Source: Linyphia triangularis
Taxonomy: Eukaryota > Arthropoda > Arachnida > Araneae > Linyphiidae
Reading direction: 5' to 3'
Assembly: GCA_963978545.1 (NCBI GenBank)
Contig: OZ021722.1
Coordinates: 5,212,001 to 5,276,000, forward strand
DNA length: 64,000 nt
The translations under genes were made by a program, and so were the position numbers. The notes under the pieces were generated by a model. The model searched no databases. It was not told the DNA's origin and saw nothing but the letters and a program-made list of their open reading frames with translations. Numbering within the stretch: position 1 is the first letter of the stretch; every line of letters begins with the position of its first letter. Shown here piece after piece: positions 1 through 11,890 of the stretch.

Positions 1-555
1 CCATTAGTCACACTACAACAAATAGAAAAGTATTATTACATGAATTATACGGAATATTAGTTGATTATCTGCTCTGACTTGAAATTTAGTGGAGCTTTTG
101 ATGGGTCTTCTGCAGGAATTAAAAAAAATAAAAAATATTACTATTGCCTTTTTGACTGGCTTCAAATTTGCACTATATACAGGAAGGCTAGACTTCTAGG
201 ATATATTTGACACTGAAAATGAACATTTCAAGATCATATTGAAGATCATCATATTCAAGATCATTATTTCTCCAGAGACAATCATCTGAACTTCTCTACA
301 CATAAATTTGTGTATCGTGTTGTAGTTGGCTAAGGCAATGGTTGCGAAGAAACTGCAGGTTCCCACATACTTGCGTGAAAAACTTCTTGGACTGAGTGAG
401 TCAAAAATTAAAGAAGGAATTTTTGTTGGTCCTCAGATAAGAGATATTTTCAAAGGTACAAAATTTTAAAACATGTTGGACTGAAGAAAAAAAAAATATA
501 TGGAATGCTCTCTGTTTGTAGTAACTTCTTTAGTGACGTCAAAATCCATACATTT

Positions 556-742
556 CGGTTGGTTGTTTTCAGATTATCTGGCGCCGTCAGCAACACGAGG
601 GCTATAATGCGCAGAAACATTCGTCATTAGACAATCCAACATACATTTACAAACACCCATGGCTAACACGGGAATCGAACCCGGGAATCGCAACCTCACG
701 GTCTAGAAGCTAGCACGCTAACCACTATACCGTTTGGTCGGC
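556..742 (-). mobile_element. tRNA-derived SINE, copy 1
   Basis: Read on the minus strand, the element starts with a tRNA-like head (GCCGACCAAACGGTATAGTG). It then has a box A-like TAGTGGTTAGCGTG and a near-perfect box B (GGTTCGANTCC type), here with a small insertion. A 110-bp unique body follows, and the end is AACCAACC. Flanks CCATACATTT at 546-555 and 743-752 form a target site duplication. An arginine-type anticodon loop (CTTCTAG) is possible but weak. Confidence 0.9.
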
Positions 743-858
743 CCATACATTTTGGAGATCTTGTTCACGACATGCTTGCTTTATATCAGAAATTTGGATG
801 TTGAACAATGTCTTAAAGCAGCATTTCCTAGATTCTCACCTGGATTTCTTCACCTGAT

Positions 859-972
859 AACTGTGGAAAATGCAGCGAAGAACACGATGAACTTTCCTTC
901 CAATATCTGGGATTGAGCTACGTTATTAGGGAATGTGGTCTGCGTCTATGCTGGTCGACAATTGCTGGATGA
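859..972 (+). pseudogene. Relic exon of a cysteine-rich peptide, paralogue of 11978-12085
   Basis: The frame starting at 859 opens with NCGK, has RECGLRLC near its end and closes with AG and a stop. It aligns along its length with the frame at 11978-12085 (NCGK, KECGLRLC, AG stop), and the flanking DNA is also similar. Two central cysteines of the other copy (CELFYNC) are missing here (DELSFQY), and no clean acceptor is visible. This looks like a decayed terminal exon of a small secreted Cys-rich peptide. The family is not recognised. Confidence 0.45.
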
Positions 973-1169
973 TCTCCAGAAGTAATTCAGACACGGAATA
1001 TAAACGAAAGATCAAACGGACTCATCAATCAAGATTTTGTCATGGTTTTTTGTTTTATGCGGTCGTTTTTATTTCTTTAAAAATCAAGCCCCAAAATAAC
1101 CCCCACATACAATGCATACATTAATGTGTGTTTTTTTTTTGTCCCTGTCATACAAAGTAATACCTCAAC

Positions 1170-1412
1170 CACTGATCTCTACTACAACTTCTGGATCGCT
1201 CATTAGCGGTTTCTGATCTTCAAGCAGATGATGCCATTTGAATACTTCCCCCCCGTAATGCTTTGAAATAGGTTGCCCATAGTTACAAACAAATTTGAGC
1301 TAGTTTTGGGGGAAGTTGTTAGTGAAGATCTCTCTGGTGATTATTTAGCCTTCTTCAACTTCAAGTCAGTAACCAAGCATGTCCTATCCAGAAGCTGTAG
1401 TAGATATCAGTG
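1170..1412. mobile_element. 243-bp hAT-like MITE (CACTGATCTC ends), copy 1
   Basis: The inverted ends are CACTGATCTCTACTACAACT at the left and CACTGATATCTACTACAGCT reading in from the right. ACCTCAAC is duplicated perfectly at 1162-1169 and 1413-1420. An 8-bp target duplication and terminal CA..TG fit a non-autonomous hAT element. A second copy lies at 37287-37528. It has no coding capacity. Confidence 0.85.
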
Positions 1413-3404
1413 ACCTCAACATAACCAAAAAACTATCGCCAATTTTCCTTTTTCATTGCCATATTCGTGTGTTGAAATGTTGAATTTATAAATACTTCGA
1501 CATTTTAATTTATGATGCAGTTTCATTGTTGTTCATGTGTAATTTATATATCGATCATTTTGTTGCATGTGAAAATATTTTATCTGTTCTCTATGATTTA
1601 ATCATATTTGTAATGGTATACTCTCAACGGCTGACCCAATATAAAACGTTTATTTCGTATTATACCCCCCTTAGTGGAATTTTGTGTCAATACAACAAAC
1701 AATATTTTTGCTCTGTTTTTGTTTTTGCTTTTAGACGTACTTAAGCATAAGAAAATTTATGTTTACTTATCACTGCAGAATCATAAACAGTAATTTTAAA
1801 AATTGCATTTCAAAATATTAAAGGAATAAGTGGCTTCAAAGTTGCTGCCGCTTAATTGCTATGATTGCACATCTGTTATAACAATTATTCATAAATTATT
1901 ACCATGAGAGGAAATAGTGGTTTATTGTTATATGCAAATAACTTTCTTCCTTTAAATATTATTTTGTTCATACATTTAATTTTGCATGGAATTTTCAATA
2001 ATTAGTTTCTTCAGGAAAACTAAGCAACATTATTATATTCTTTAATTTCTAATTGGATTGAATTTCTTGATTGGACATTCGAAAATACCATATATATATA
2101 ATTAAAACAAATACATAATATTATAGTTTAACCTTTGTACTCCGGGCCTTTTTCCCGAGGGAGGGACCAGAAACTCGAGACGTTTCCCACCATTTATGGA
2201 TCGGTTCGCGGTTGCAGATCCGCTTCAAAGAAAGTAAACACCGTCATTGTCCTTGCATCAAATTTCCGCATCAAACCTAGTGGTCATATCGAGTTGCGGC
2301 ATCCAATCATGTGCTGAGTGAGAGTCATCTCTGGAGTGCAAAGGATTAATATATACAAGGCGGCTACGTCCCCTGTTCGCCCAAATGTTGACTAAATTAT
2401 TCCACCAGCTGAAAATTGCCAAGTGTTATTCAAAAATAAATTTGTAACAGTATTTAAAACTGCATTTCAAAAATAAATTTGAAGATTTAGAAAGCCATAT
2501 TGTTAGAACTCATCTATCACTATAAATAAATTGACTTATGTGAAGATGCAAAAGACTAAAATTTCTAAGATACTAATATAGAGAAATCGTTCAATCGAAT
2601 CCTTTTAAATCTCGACTTTGACGTGTTATTATAAGTTTTAAGTACAAAAGATAATAAAACCTTTTCCGAATATCTAAATCGACAATGGGCTTTGCTGGAA
2701 GAATAATTAGATTTCTTCTTCGGCACTATAAATTAAGAGGCTTTTGAAGATACGGTTCAGATATTCCTTTGTGAAGACTACGTTTCAAAACTTGCTTCGT
2801 TTTGCGAAAGATCACACAAAACTATCATACATTTGGTTTAAATATAGTTAGTTGATTCCTTGATGATATATCTGTGCTTTTGAATTCATATGCAATTTGA
2901 AATAAGTTTCGATAAGCATTTTATTCTCTAAGACTAATAAATGGAATGCAGCTTAATTCAATTTTGAGATTGAAGTGATTTTCGTAATTGCTTTAACGTT
3001 TCATATTTTATTACGATACATATATGAAAATCAGACGAGCTATTATGATACAGAAATATTTTAAAGTAATCCAATATTTATTATTCAAAGGTTGTACAAT
3101 AAATTTCAGGTAGGTCAAGTCTGGAGTCAATTATTAGAAAAACCTGTATGGACATTCACAAATGATGCAAAATATTTTTATTTTTTTTGAAAATCTAGTA
3201 AATTCTCTATTGCTTTTATTAAAACGAGTTAATATATGCTGAAATGGTATGCACAAAATATTTATGATTAAATAAAAGTTTCTTTTGATAGGATAGACAA
3301 ATTTAAAATCCATAATTCTATTTTCCATTGTGATGCCAGTTCAAGTTCTACAAAGCTGTCAATCTTCAATAATTATAAATGGGAAATGTTTACTGAAATG
3401 TTCA

Positions 3405-3412
3405 TCATGCTT
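3405..3412 (-). pseudogene. CAP pseudogene, relic start of exon 6
   Basis: A TTTGCAG acceptor precedes AAGCATGA. The intact gene has the same acceptor followed by AAGCACGATGA. The stop here comes one codon earlier. Confidence 0.7.
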
Positions 3413-3594
3413 CTGCAAATAGAAATTATCTTTACTGTTAGTACAAGTTTTAAATTTGAGTTACATTTGAAATTTGTGAGATTTACTGTCAGTAATCGAA
3501 AACGTATTTTATTGTAAAACTATAAACTTGGACAGATGACCTGATGGGACAGTTTAAATTAGGGCATTTGAAGTTTTATGTAGCATTATTTCTA

Positions 3595-4396
3595 ACCGTC
3601 ATTGGTGTATACACCCCAATTTTTGGCGCTTCGTTCGCGCAGGAAGGTTCATAGCAACTCAAAATCGAGCTCGCTTCACTCTCTGAAAAAGTCATTGACA
3701 TGTAAGTACAAGCTTACTTAACTCGTTGAAAGGTTCATTGCTATGCAAACATGAGCTCGTTTTGCTCGATGAAAGGTTCATTTCTGCGTAAGCGTAAGGT
3801 CGCCTCACACACTAAAAACTAATTGCTACGTAAAGCCTTAATGTTAGAAGCCTCTCCCTTGGCGAGAAACATTAAAAAAATTCTCTGTTAATAACTATAA
3901 TACAACACCCCTTTATGAATATTTTAACACGTGATGTTTATAAAAAGCAAAATTAGAAGGTCAAAACAACTTATGTTGAAACTTTCAGCGCTCTAGGCTT
4001 ATTAGAAATCGCTTTTTGTGGAAATATTAATTAAAAATTGATTAAAAAACAAATTAAAATTGTGACGTTCTTTTTGTCAGAAATCCAATTAGAAGGCCAA
4101 AACTATTTGTGTTGAAAATTTCAGAAATGTATCCCTATTAGAAATCGTTTTATAAAATATTTGTTAATTAATTAATTAAAAAACAAATAAAATTTCAAAA
4201 TTCTGTTTTTAAAAAGTCTTATTGGAAATCTAAAACTACTTATGTTGAAAATTTCAGAGCTGTAGCCCTATTAGAAATCGTTTTGTAAAATATTTATAAT
4301 TAATTAAAAAAAATTAATTAGAAAATAACTAAATAATTTGTGAGTTTTTAAAATTATTTTTGAAAACATTCCTAGAATTTAACTTTTATTAGAAAT

Positions 4397-4431
<35 letters not shown>

Positions 4432-4440
4432 ACAACAAAA
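3595..4440 (+). repeat. Repeat ending in (TA)n, inverted relative to 13500-14560
   Basis: The left end is CCGTCATTGGTGTATACACC. Next come several GGTTCAT..GCTCG modules of about 55 bp, then three diverged modules of about 120 bp centred on CTATTAGAAATCG, and finally a (TA)n run at 4400-4430. The same series appears in reverse at 13500-14560. This copy lies where exon 5 of the pseudogene should be. The superfamily is unknown; a Helitron or other non-TIR element is possible. Confidence 0.6.
4399..4430. repeat. (TA)n microsatellite
   Basis: About 15 TA units at the end of the repeat above. Confidence 0.95.
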
Positions 4441-5339
4441 TATTTAAAACAAATTTTCAGTTATATTGTGAAGCGTAATTATTTGACATATGAGCGAAAA
4501 TTATATTTTTAAATGTTGTGAATTTGAAATGTGATAACTTTTTTACTTTTTCTGTACTTACTTTGCTGATTATAATCTAAAGAATGCACTCTGAAATTAA
4601 GATTGAATCTGTTATTAATGACTTCCTGTGGCTTGAATGCAAACAAAGTGAAATTGTTGAAAATTATGAGCTCATATTTTCGATTGCATAACAAAAAAAA
4701 AGATTTTAAGAATCTATTTTTCTTATAGTAGTGGTTTATCCCCGTATGTAAGTATATAGTTTATTTATATACTATATCCTAAGAAACTCAATAATATTTC
4801 CAAAAACTATGTTTTAAGTTTCAGAAGTATGTCATCAAATTTCATGAAAAATCAAGATTTTTGTAAAATGATACATTATTCGAAAATTTGCCATTATGTT
4901 ATCATTCTTCTTTAGTACTAAATATAAAAAGGAAAGTTAAATATTCCTGCATAAAGTACTTTAATAAGAGCGTACTAAACGTAAGCCAATATCTTATAAA
5001 AGTAATATAACTTACATAATAAATATGAGGTTTTTTTTAATTGGTGGGTCTTTAAAATTTGTAATCATTTTAAGAAACGCTATTTATTCTTTAGAGAATA
5101 ATAGGCTATGCTCGAACAAATTTATTTTTTAATTTATTCAATATTTAATGTTTTTCAATGTACCAGAGCAAGGCCACACTGGATTGAAACGAACTCTAAG
5201 GCACTCTCCAGGCCGTGACAATTTTCAAAAGTCAACGGGTCCCGAAGGAAACATAGTTCCGTTTTCTCCCACTAAACAAGCTGCATTCCAACCAGACTTG
5301 TGACTTCGATATAGTGATATTCACACACTTGCCGTATTT

Positions 5340-5710
5340 TAATCGAGCTGAAATTTGGCAGATAGATCCGATGTCGATGACAGTCATTCTATCGAATTTG
5401 GAGGCATTGTATTAAATTTCACTGTCACTAAAAGGTCGCTTTTACACATGTTTGTATCTTCAGGTACTGAAAAAAACCCAACAACTTACCATCATCCAAT
5501 CACCCTGAAATTTAACAGCTAGATTCGTTGTCAATAAGGTTGCATTATATCATGTTTTGAGGGGTGCTACTGTCACAAAAAGGACGCTTTTACACACTCT
5601 GCTATCTTCAGAATACAAAAAAAAACAACTTGCCGTCATTCAATAAGGTTGAAATCTGGCAGAGATATTCGATGTTGATAAGGTTGCATTATATCATGTT
5701 TTGGGAGAAG
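5340..5710. repeat. Three diverged tandem units of about 150 bp
   Basis: Each unit carries a motif of the type GATTCGATGTCAATAAGGTT, a TATCRRRTTTTGG block and CTGTCACTAAAAGG..GCTTTTACACAC. Related single units occur at 8930-9020, 18590-18690, 32010-32090 and, inverted, 60455-60550. Confidence 0.7.
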
Positions 5711-5739
5711 GTGGGAGGGGGGGGGGGGTCAGTGTTACT

Positions 5740-6076
5740 CATCGATATAGATAAACAACTGGATAGACTGCTACCATTGCCAATGCAAAGAGAAAAACGC
5801 GCCGGGGATTGCGAAGCTGGTGGGAAGATTAACCAATCACTGTTCACTTTTATAGTTGGATGGAAATGCGAACACCTTTTAAAATGCTAGAGTATATATT
5901 TTTTTTTGCACATTATTACTAATTAAGGTCTACTATTGACATTTCTGCTGTGTACAACCCAAAATTTTATTTTCAATCCTCGGCAATCCGTATTTTTTAT
6001 CCCACCAACGGCATCTGGCAACGGCTTCATTTTCCCAGCGTAAAGCAGTCTATCCAGTTGTTTATTTATATCGATG
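5740..6076 (-). mobile_element. 335-bp hAT-like MITE (CATCGATATAG ends), copy 1
   Basis: Terminal inverted repeats of about 33 bp start CATCGATATAGATAAACAAC. GTGTTACT is duplicated exactly at 5732-5739 and 6077-6084. It is nested in the 2-kb element. The internal sequence matches the copies at 11473, 17255, 29949 and 37940. This copy is inverted relative to those at 11473, 29949 and 37940. It is non-coding. Confidence 0.9.
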
Positions 6077-7239
6077 GTGTTACTAACAGGTCCATTTTAC
6101 ACACGTTTCTATTGTATTACTTCAGACTTATCAGCTTTTTCTCACGTTCTATTATCCAGATAATCAAGCTTAATTCAAACATATTTAATTTGGGGATATT
6201 TTTAATGACTGAATTCCTTGATAAAACTGAACGTTTCAGATGTTTCGTGGACGCTACGTATGATGGGTAGTCAGGGATTCCGGAAAAATTAGGAAAGGTG
6301 CCTTTTTGTAGTCTCTTTATCTTCAAGTCTTCAACGTAATCATCAGATTTAAAAAATGCAGGTTGCTGACAACAGTAGAGGTAGACTTTTCAGTTATGTG
6401 TGGATTGGGGTTGATTTGGTTACCTTTTCCTTGCGTTGATCCTGATCCAAGGGGATTTCATGAAATTCAACAACTGCTCTCTTTCCAGTGTGTGGAAGTA
6501 CAGCGTGGAATGCTCAACAATTTACTATGTTAAGTTTTAACTGATAATGAAATAAATTAATAAATGAAAATATCTGAGTATATATCTTCAATTCCATTTG
6601 CAAAAAATATTAGAAACTAAAAAAAAAATTAAATCAAAAAGTGCGGTGAAAAATGTTTAGATCGCCAGCTACAATAAAAATATCCAGGGTTGTCGATTCT
6701 GAAATTACGGGAATCGCCAACAGCCCATTAAAAAAAAATTACCAAAATAATATGTCTTAATTATGGTCTCAGATTTGTACGTCTCACACCAACAAAATCG
6801 AATTTAATATGAATGATTGAAAAATACAACATACAATTCCAAACTCTATTTCCATAAAGAATAATGAAAATAAAATTCAGAAATAGCCCTTATTGTAAAT
6901 TAACAACTTAATTCTAAAAATATATATCATAGTCTCATATTTCATGCCTTCTAATCCATAATAAAAAACAAAGCATTTTAAAGTAAAGGGTTGAGAACAA
7001 CACAGGAAATAATAGTGTAATAAATATGTCTTCTTCTATCCACTCCACAACAATCTCAGGCAACAGGTCCCGAAATTCGCGACGCAGTTGCAAGAAAAGT
7101 CTGCTGAGTCTGCTTTAAATACAAAAAAGTGTTTGTTGTTTCTTCCTGAGTTGTTTCCACTTATCACTATTTGTTGTAACGGCCTGGATAGAGCCTTAGA
7201 GCTCGTTTCAATCCAGTGTGGTCTTGACCAGAGTCAAGG

Positions 7240-7300
7240 AATAAAAAGGAAAAAAAAAAAAAAAAAAAAAAAAAGCAAAAAAAAAAAAAGAAAAAAAGCT
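7240..7300 (+). repeat. A-rich low-complexity tract
   Basis: An AAAAG/A-rich stretch follows the hAT-like insertion. It accounts for the poly-lysine reading frame there, which is not a gene. Confidence 0.9.
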
Positions 7301-7714
7301 TCAGTTTCTATTTTTGTTGCTTTACTTAATATCCTAATAAGTAGAAAAACAAATAATCTCAAAGAATAATTACCTCTAATAAAAGATAATTATAATCCAA
7401 TTTAAAACAAAATTTGTAAATTAAAGCGTGTTTTATGCTAGTTTCCATTTTCTTCCCGGGTTGAGTTTTACAGGGTGATTTGATAGGTTGAATAAAAAAT
7501 GAAAAAAATTTGAACCTTTGATAGTAGGGCGTTGTGGTTTCCTCAGTAAATACTCGGAAATCTATAGGGTTTGTTCGACACAAAAAATAATTTATTTTTT
7601 ATCATCCCTCAAATAATTTTTTCAAGTGTCCTTTTACTTTTGGATTACATGTACTGAACTTATAAAGAAAACATTTTATTCCACTTTAATATAATTAGAA
7701 AATGCTTCACTTAC

Positions 7715-7808
7715 GTGAATAGTTGCATCCGTACAAGAATACGTTTGAACCTTTTTCACGGTACCTGACGTAGTCACAGCCTATTTTATTTGACTTTGCT
7801 AAAATGAC
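7715..7808 (-). pseudogene. CAP pseudogene, relic exon 4
   Basis: A TTTCAG acceptor is followed by a frame starting VILAKSNK and ending FLYGCNYS, then a GTAAGT donor. The intact copy starts VIWAKSNK and has CCTGG before its donor. Loss of four bases at the 3' side changes the phase. Confidence 0.9.
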
Positions 7809-8371
7809 CTGAAATGCAAACAATGATACATTCAACTACACCATAATACTGTTGCTTAATGCATTCATGCCATAATTATTGAAAATAGATTGGCTTTTTT
7901 TTTAATATATATTTTCGTTGAAAAATAAACTCGTCAAATTAAAAAAAAAAACTTGGCGATGTTTTTTTTTTCTTTCTTTTTTTTTTCTTTTCTTTTTATG
8001 AGGGACGGATGTGGCATTTGTCTTGCTCTTTTCATATGCTTATTAAACTAATATAAAAATAATTACCATCGTATTTATATTTTTTAAATGTGTTCAAATG
8101 TTTCAAGATGTTATTCCTCAAATTTCAATGTTGTATCGACAGAAAATAATTCATTAGAAATTTTATTGTAAAAAGTTTTCCATCCCTACTTTGTTACAGG
8201 TACAGTTTATAAAAAATACTTTTGACTATTTAATTTTTGACGTCGAAATTTTTCGAGCAAGAGTCGTATTAATTAAAGTTTGAGTAGATGTTTTGTTTGA
8301 AACTTTTAGTAACCAAGTACTTTCTGCCTACAGTTTATGAATAAAAGATACAAACAAAAATGTTTACTAAC

Positions 8372-8459
8372 TTCCATTCTTATCTTTAGTATAACTATGT
8401 TCAAAAACGCATTTTTCAGCCCATTTTTGAGCTTTGCGAGCTAGAAGATCATGTCACTT
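8372..8459 (-). pseudogene. CAP pseudogene, relic exon 2 with nonsense codon
   Basis: It is 88 nt, the same length as the intact exon, between a TTTTTAG acceptor and a GTTAGT donor. The second codon is TGA in place of TGG. The rest reads well (ARKAQKWAEKC), so the stop is a point change. Confidence 0.9.
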
Positions 8460-8927
8460 CTAAAAATGAAAATGTTTTATGAGATTGATAGAGAAGACAA
8501 TAAAAAAGTATTATGATTTTTGAATGATTTACCATTCATGAACATTTGGGTTAAGGAATATGCGGTTTCACAGAAACGTTCAGAAATAGATCGTTTTTTC
8601 CTTTTAACAAGAGTTTTTTTTTTTTTTTTTTTTAATAACAGATGGGGATTTACTTCAAAATCTGAATGTTCAGAGTCACGCAACTCTTAAATAACATTGG
8701 AATGTGGCTCATATTTATTTATAATTACTTAACTAGAAAGTGTTATTTTTCCTTGTTGTAAGAAAACCCGTTTTTTTTAACCATGTCAAGGAAAACCTCG
8801 TTTTCTTAATCTTAAATTTTTAATTTTTACTATCAATTTTTTGCAAAAGATTATTTAAAAAAAACTTATTTTTGAGGGATACAGTACCTAGCTTATTTAC
8901 TAACTTTACAATTAACCTCCAAGCCAT

Positions 8928-9125
8928 CATCAAATCGAGCTGCTTCTTGCCGGATAGATTCGATGTCAATGACAATGCATTCTGTCGAATTTTGGTGACT
9001 GTCTCTGTCACTAAAAGATCCTTTTTACGGAATACTAATAAACCAACATACCGTCAACTAATCACGTTGAAATAGCATTTAACCAGTCATTGAAAAACAC
9101 TTTCCTTTTGCAAAAATTCTTTTAA

Positions 9126-9180
<55 letters not shown>

Positions 9181-9405
9181 ATACATTTTTTAATCAGGAT
9201 ATATAGAAGATATTTGGATGCAAGTGCATAAATTCTGTAGTTTACAGAATATTTTTCTGATAGAGATATTTTTAATGTTTAAAATTAGATGCCAGTTCCA
9301 TGCATACGATGGCAGCAATTACGACGTTTTGCTAATGAATATAAAAATTGGCAATGCAAATACAAAATTTATATTAAAAACTTTTTTACGGGATATATTT
9401 ATTTA
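8928..9405 (+). repeat. 480-bp dispersed repeat, copy 1 (in pseudogene intron 1)
   Basis: It is shared with 18590-19045 (same orientation), and inverted with 60100-60560 and partly 49250-49640. Landmarks are GGATAGATTCGATGTC, CTGTCACTAAAAG, an (AAAT)n-rich middle and ATGCAAGTGCATAAATTC. Intron 1 of the intact paralogue lacks it. The intron length difference (1165 against 703 bp) is close to the repeat length, so it inserted after the duplication. Confidence 0.75.
9124..9182. repeat. (AAAT)n microsatellite
   Basis: About 14 AAAT/AATA units inside the 480-bp repeat. Confidence 0.97.
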
Positions 9406-9624
9406 AAAAAAAATATTCTTTAAATTTTTTGAGTATCGGTAAAACGTTTAAATTAACATTTTACCACTGAAAAAGTTAACCTCTCTCCCCTCCACAAAAA
9501 ATAGCAAACATCTGAATAGAAAACGTAATTCAACACATTAAATAAGATCCATACACAAGACACCTTGCTGTGATAAATTGTATTGAACTGAAAATATAAA
9601 GCCAGGGGGAAAAAAATCTCTCAT

Positions 9625-9813
9625 CATTTCCAGAATATTGGCAGCTTTTGGCGGACCTTTCTGCTTTCCTTTGGTGAGTTTGCCCAGAAGTTTGTTGTGT
9701 TTCTTGAGGATAATTTTCTTCTCCTTGTCGTTCACTCCTTTGTACTTAATATCACATGCACTAGTCCAGTGAGACACTACCATCAAAACCATAAGAAACA
9801 CGAGGAGGTACAT
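9625..9813 (-). pseudogene. CAP pseudogene, relic exon 1 with dead donor
   Basis: It is 63 codons, as in the intact exon, with a signal peptide followed by SACDIKYKG and KKHNKL. After the last ATG the sequence is ATGAGAG, where the intact copy has GTGAGAG, so the donor GT has become AT. Reading through gives a short nonsense tail to a stop at 9538. Confidence 0.92.
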
Positions 9814-10667
9814 TGAGGACGAAAATCTGATACTTAGATTAATTTACAAACTTAAATTTATAATTGTACGGAATATAACAGATAAGCAACAGCTTCTATA
9901 TTCTTAAGAATATCCGAAAAATACTTTCCATCCTAATTGTACTACATTCAGTATGGTTCGTTTATTTTGCTTGGCACTTTCAATTAAAAAGAGAAAATTC
10001 AATAAATTTGTGATAAAGATCGGTGAGGTAAATCCAAAGATTCCAGTAACTTTATTTCAGCACTAATTTTAGCACTTGTCTAGTTTTGCAAATCGCAGTC
10101 TAATTTCAACTTGAAAATGGTAAAATTTAAAAGGTACTTGTGTTTTTCTTGGACTTTTCTTTCAGTTTTTTAATTTACAAGTTTTAAAAAGGGCAAAGTT
10201 TTTTTGTTTTGTTTTAGTCTTAATGGGACTTATTGAATTGCTTCTGTATTATGTATTAGGATAGTTGTTGTTTTTCCCGCTGGGATACGTGTTACTTATG
10301 TTATCATCTACAACGAATGAAGTTGATGAAGGAATTCTCCTGGCCTTCTTCACATCAGACGTGCAGATACTTCGAATTATAGATTATCTATCGAAACGTC
10401 AGTATGTGCATTGGAATAACGTTTCTTTAATTTTCTAACTAGACTCCAAATTTGTATAGATTTAGAAAATTTTAAAAACTAACATGTTTGCATTAATTTT
10501 TTTAATTAATTAACTAATTAATTAATTAAATTGTACCTCTTTAGGGTATAATGCACCAGTTATAACTCATTTAATACGAATTTTAAATTTAATTACTAAT
10601 CATGCACAATGGTTTGCTACATGTGTATGCACAATGTGTTTGGAAAGTATTGAAAAATATGCATTTT

Positions 10668-10672
<5 letters not shown>

Positions 10673-10699
<27 letters not shown>

Positions 10700-10700
10700 C
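10673..10700 (+). repeat. Poly(A) tract
   Basis: About 26 A at the right end of the left duplication unit. It may be a retroelement tail. Confidence 0.8.
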
Positions 10701-11250
10701 ATAATTCAAAATAAGTTAATGAAGAATTATTGTACGGATATATTTGATTTTAGTAGTCTAGCGTTATTCACTTAAAATTGCATTAAAACTGACACAAATA
10801 TGCTTTTTTTTTTTTTTAAAGCATTTTAAAATTCGTAAAAACATAGTATCACTTTAAAGTCATCAAGTTTTAGAAAAAGAAGCAGAAATGCCTTTCTTCA
10901 ACAAATTTCAATATGTAGATGTATACTGGTACTTCGATTAGTTAGAAGTAAATTTTTGATTAGGCATTTGGTTAGTTAATTCGATAGAAGACAGATTTTC
11001 GAAAAAAAATTCAGACTAGTTTAGCATTTTTTATTGAGATTGATTAATTTGGAATTCATATTTTCAGAAGATAATTAATAAATTTCCAATGTTAATTGAC
11101 AGAAGTACTAGTATAATTTTACAATAAACTTAAATAGTTGATGAAAAATCTTTCAAAATAAAAAAGAGCAGATTTCCTTAGACTCATTAGATATTGGCCC
11201 TCAAGGCTTTGGACAACATTAGACAGTTTATATCAACTAATATTAACTGA
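10700..11250. other. AT-rich DNA, nothing recognised
   Basis: No reading frame with coding character, inverted ends or repeat copy was seen. Confidence 0.5.
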
Positions 11251-11254
11251 AAGC

Positions 11255-11890
11255 TTGATGTAATACATAATTACATAAAGAAAATGTTGCCATTACAAAA
11301 TTTTGATGGATGAATTAAAATAATAAAAAGAAATCTCAAATTTAAAACTATACAAATCAAGTTCTCGATAAATTTAGTAGTTAAGGGTTCTGGAGACATA
11401 TTGATTTGAAATTGCAATACCTCTGAAAAAAAACCAGTGCTAGAAAAACGCACTTTAAGCAGAAGTTTCAATTAACGATATAGATAAACAACTAGATGGA
11501 CTGCTTAACGCTAGGAAAATGAAGCCGTTGCCAGATCGTTGGGTGGACCAAAAAATACGGATTTCTGAGGGTTGACAATAAAATCGTGGGTTGTACACAG
11601 CAGAATTGTCAATAGTAGACCTTAATTAATAATAATGTGAAAAAAAAATGTAATCTAGGACTTTACAAGGTTTCTAGCATTCCTACCCAAATATAAAAGT
11701 TAATTGTGATTGGTTAATCCCCCACCCATCATCATCAACCACCGGCGCGTTTTCCCCCTTGCGTTGCCATGAGAGCAGTCTATCCAGTTGTTTATCTATA
11801 TCGATGGTTTAAATGCGTTTTAGTCATTAGTGGTGTTTAAACAACTGATAATAACGGGGCGTTCTAATTACCTGAAGAATAAGAAAAAGA
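11255..11890 (+). repeat. Dispersed repeat shared with 25388-25790, carrying a MITE
   Basis: 11255-11472 and 11807-11880 match 25388-25720 and 25720-25790. Landmarks are GGTTCTGGAGA, GAAAAACGCACTTTAAGCAG and GTTCTAAT. The MITE at 11473-11806 interrupts this copy, while 25716 is the empty site. Confidence 0.75.
11473..11806 (+). mobile_element. 335-bp hAT-like MITE, copy 2
   Basis: Same family as 5740-6076. The flanks are GTTTCAAT (11465-11472) and GTTTAAAT (11807-11814), which match in 7 of 8 positions. The left terminus is slightly eroded (TAACGATATAG). Confidence 0.9.

Larger units (their letters stand above)
5169..7225. mobile_element. About 2.06-kb non-autonomous hAT-like element with nested MITE
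   Basis: Long inverted ends start AAGGCCACACTGGATTGAAA at the left and AAGACCACACTGGATTGAAA reading in from the right, and match for about 50 bp. The flanks are TACCAGAG (5161-5168) and GACCAGAG (7226-7233). The paralogous unit has an unoccupied site near 20470-20490 (caatgcacaagaatcaagg). Inside are three diverged units of about 150 bp (5340-5700) and a 335-bp MITE (5740-6076). No transposase frame was seen. Confidence 0.75.
3405..9813 (-). pseudogene. CAP-superfamily (venom allergen 5-like) pseudogene
   Basis: This is a broken paralogue of the intact CAP gene at 15335-29659. Relic exon 1 is 9625-9813, exon 2 is 8372-8459, exon 4 is 7715-7808 and the exon 6 start is 3405-3412. Exons 3 and 5 are absent. 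The lesions are: (i) the exon 1 donor reads AT instead of GT at 9624-9623; (ii) exon 2 codon 2 is TGA where the intact copy has TGG; (iii) exon 4 is 94 nt instead of 98, which shifts the frame, and CAP signature 1 Trp is Leu; (iv) the exon 5 position is occupied by the 3595-4440 repeat; (v) the TATA box is altered near 9890. The acceptor before exon 6 and an AATAAA (complement of 3077-3082) persist. It is unlikely to make a CAP protein. Confidence 0.93.
2600..10680. repeat. Left unit of the CAP-gene segmental duplication
   Basis: This unit is collinear with 14600-30900 through 3' flank, exons, introns and promoter. Matching anchors are 2700-3090 with 14640-15010, 4441-4700 with 19551-19850, 5041-5160 with 20380-20480, 7381-7920 with 20700-21240, 8281-8460 with 28600-28770, and 9625-10530 with 29471-30730. 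It is shorter because about 7 kb, including exon 3, is missing between anchors. It also carries its own insertions (3595-4440, 5169-7225, 8928-9405). Confidence 0.85.

Noticed and set aside
7088..7369. Plus-strand frame with a poly-lysine stretch
   Set aside because: The lysines come from an A-rich tract and the frame crosses the end of a transposon.
9124..9182. CRISPR-like periodicity
   Set aside because: It is a simple (AAAT)n run. No spaced direct repeats of CRISPR type exist in the window.
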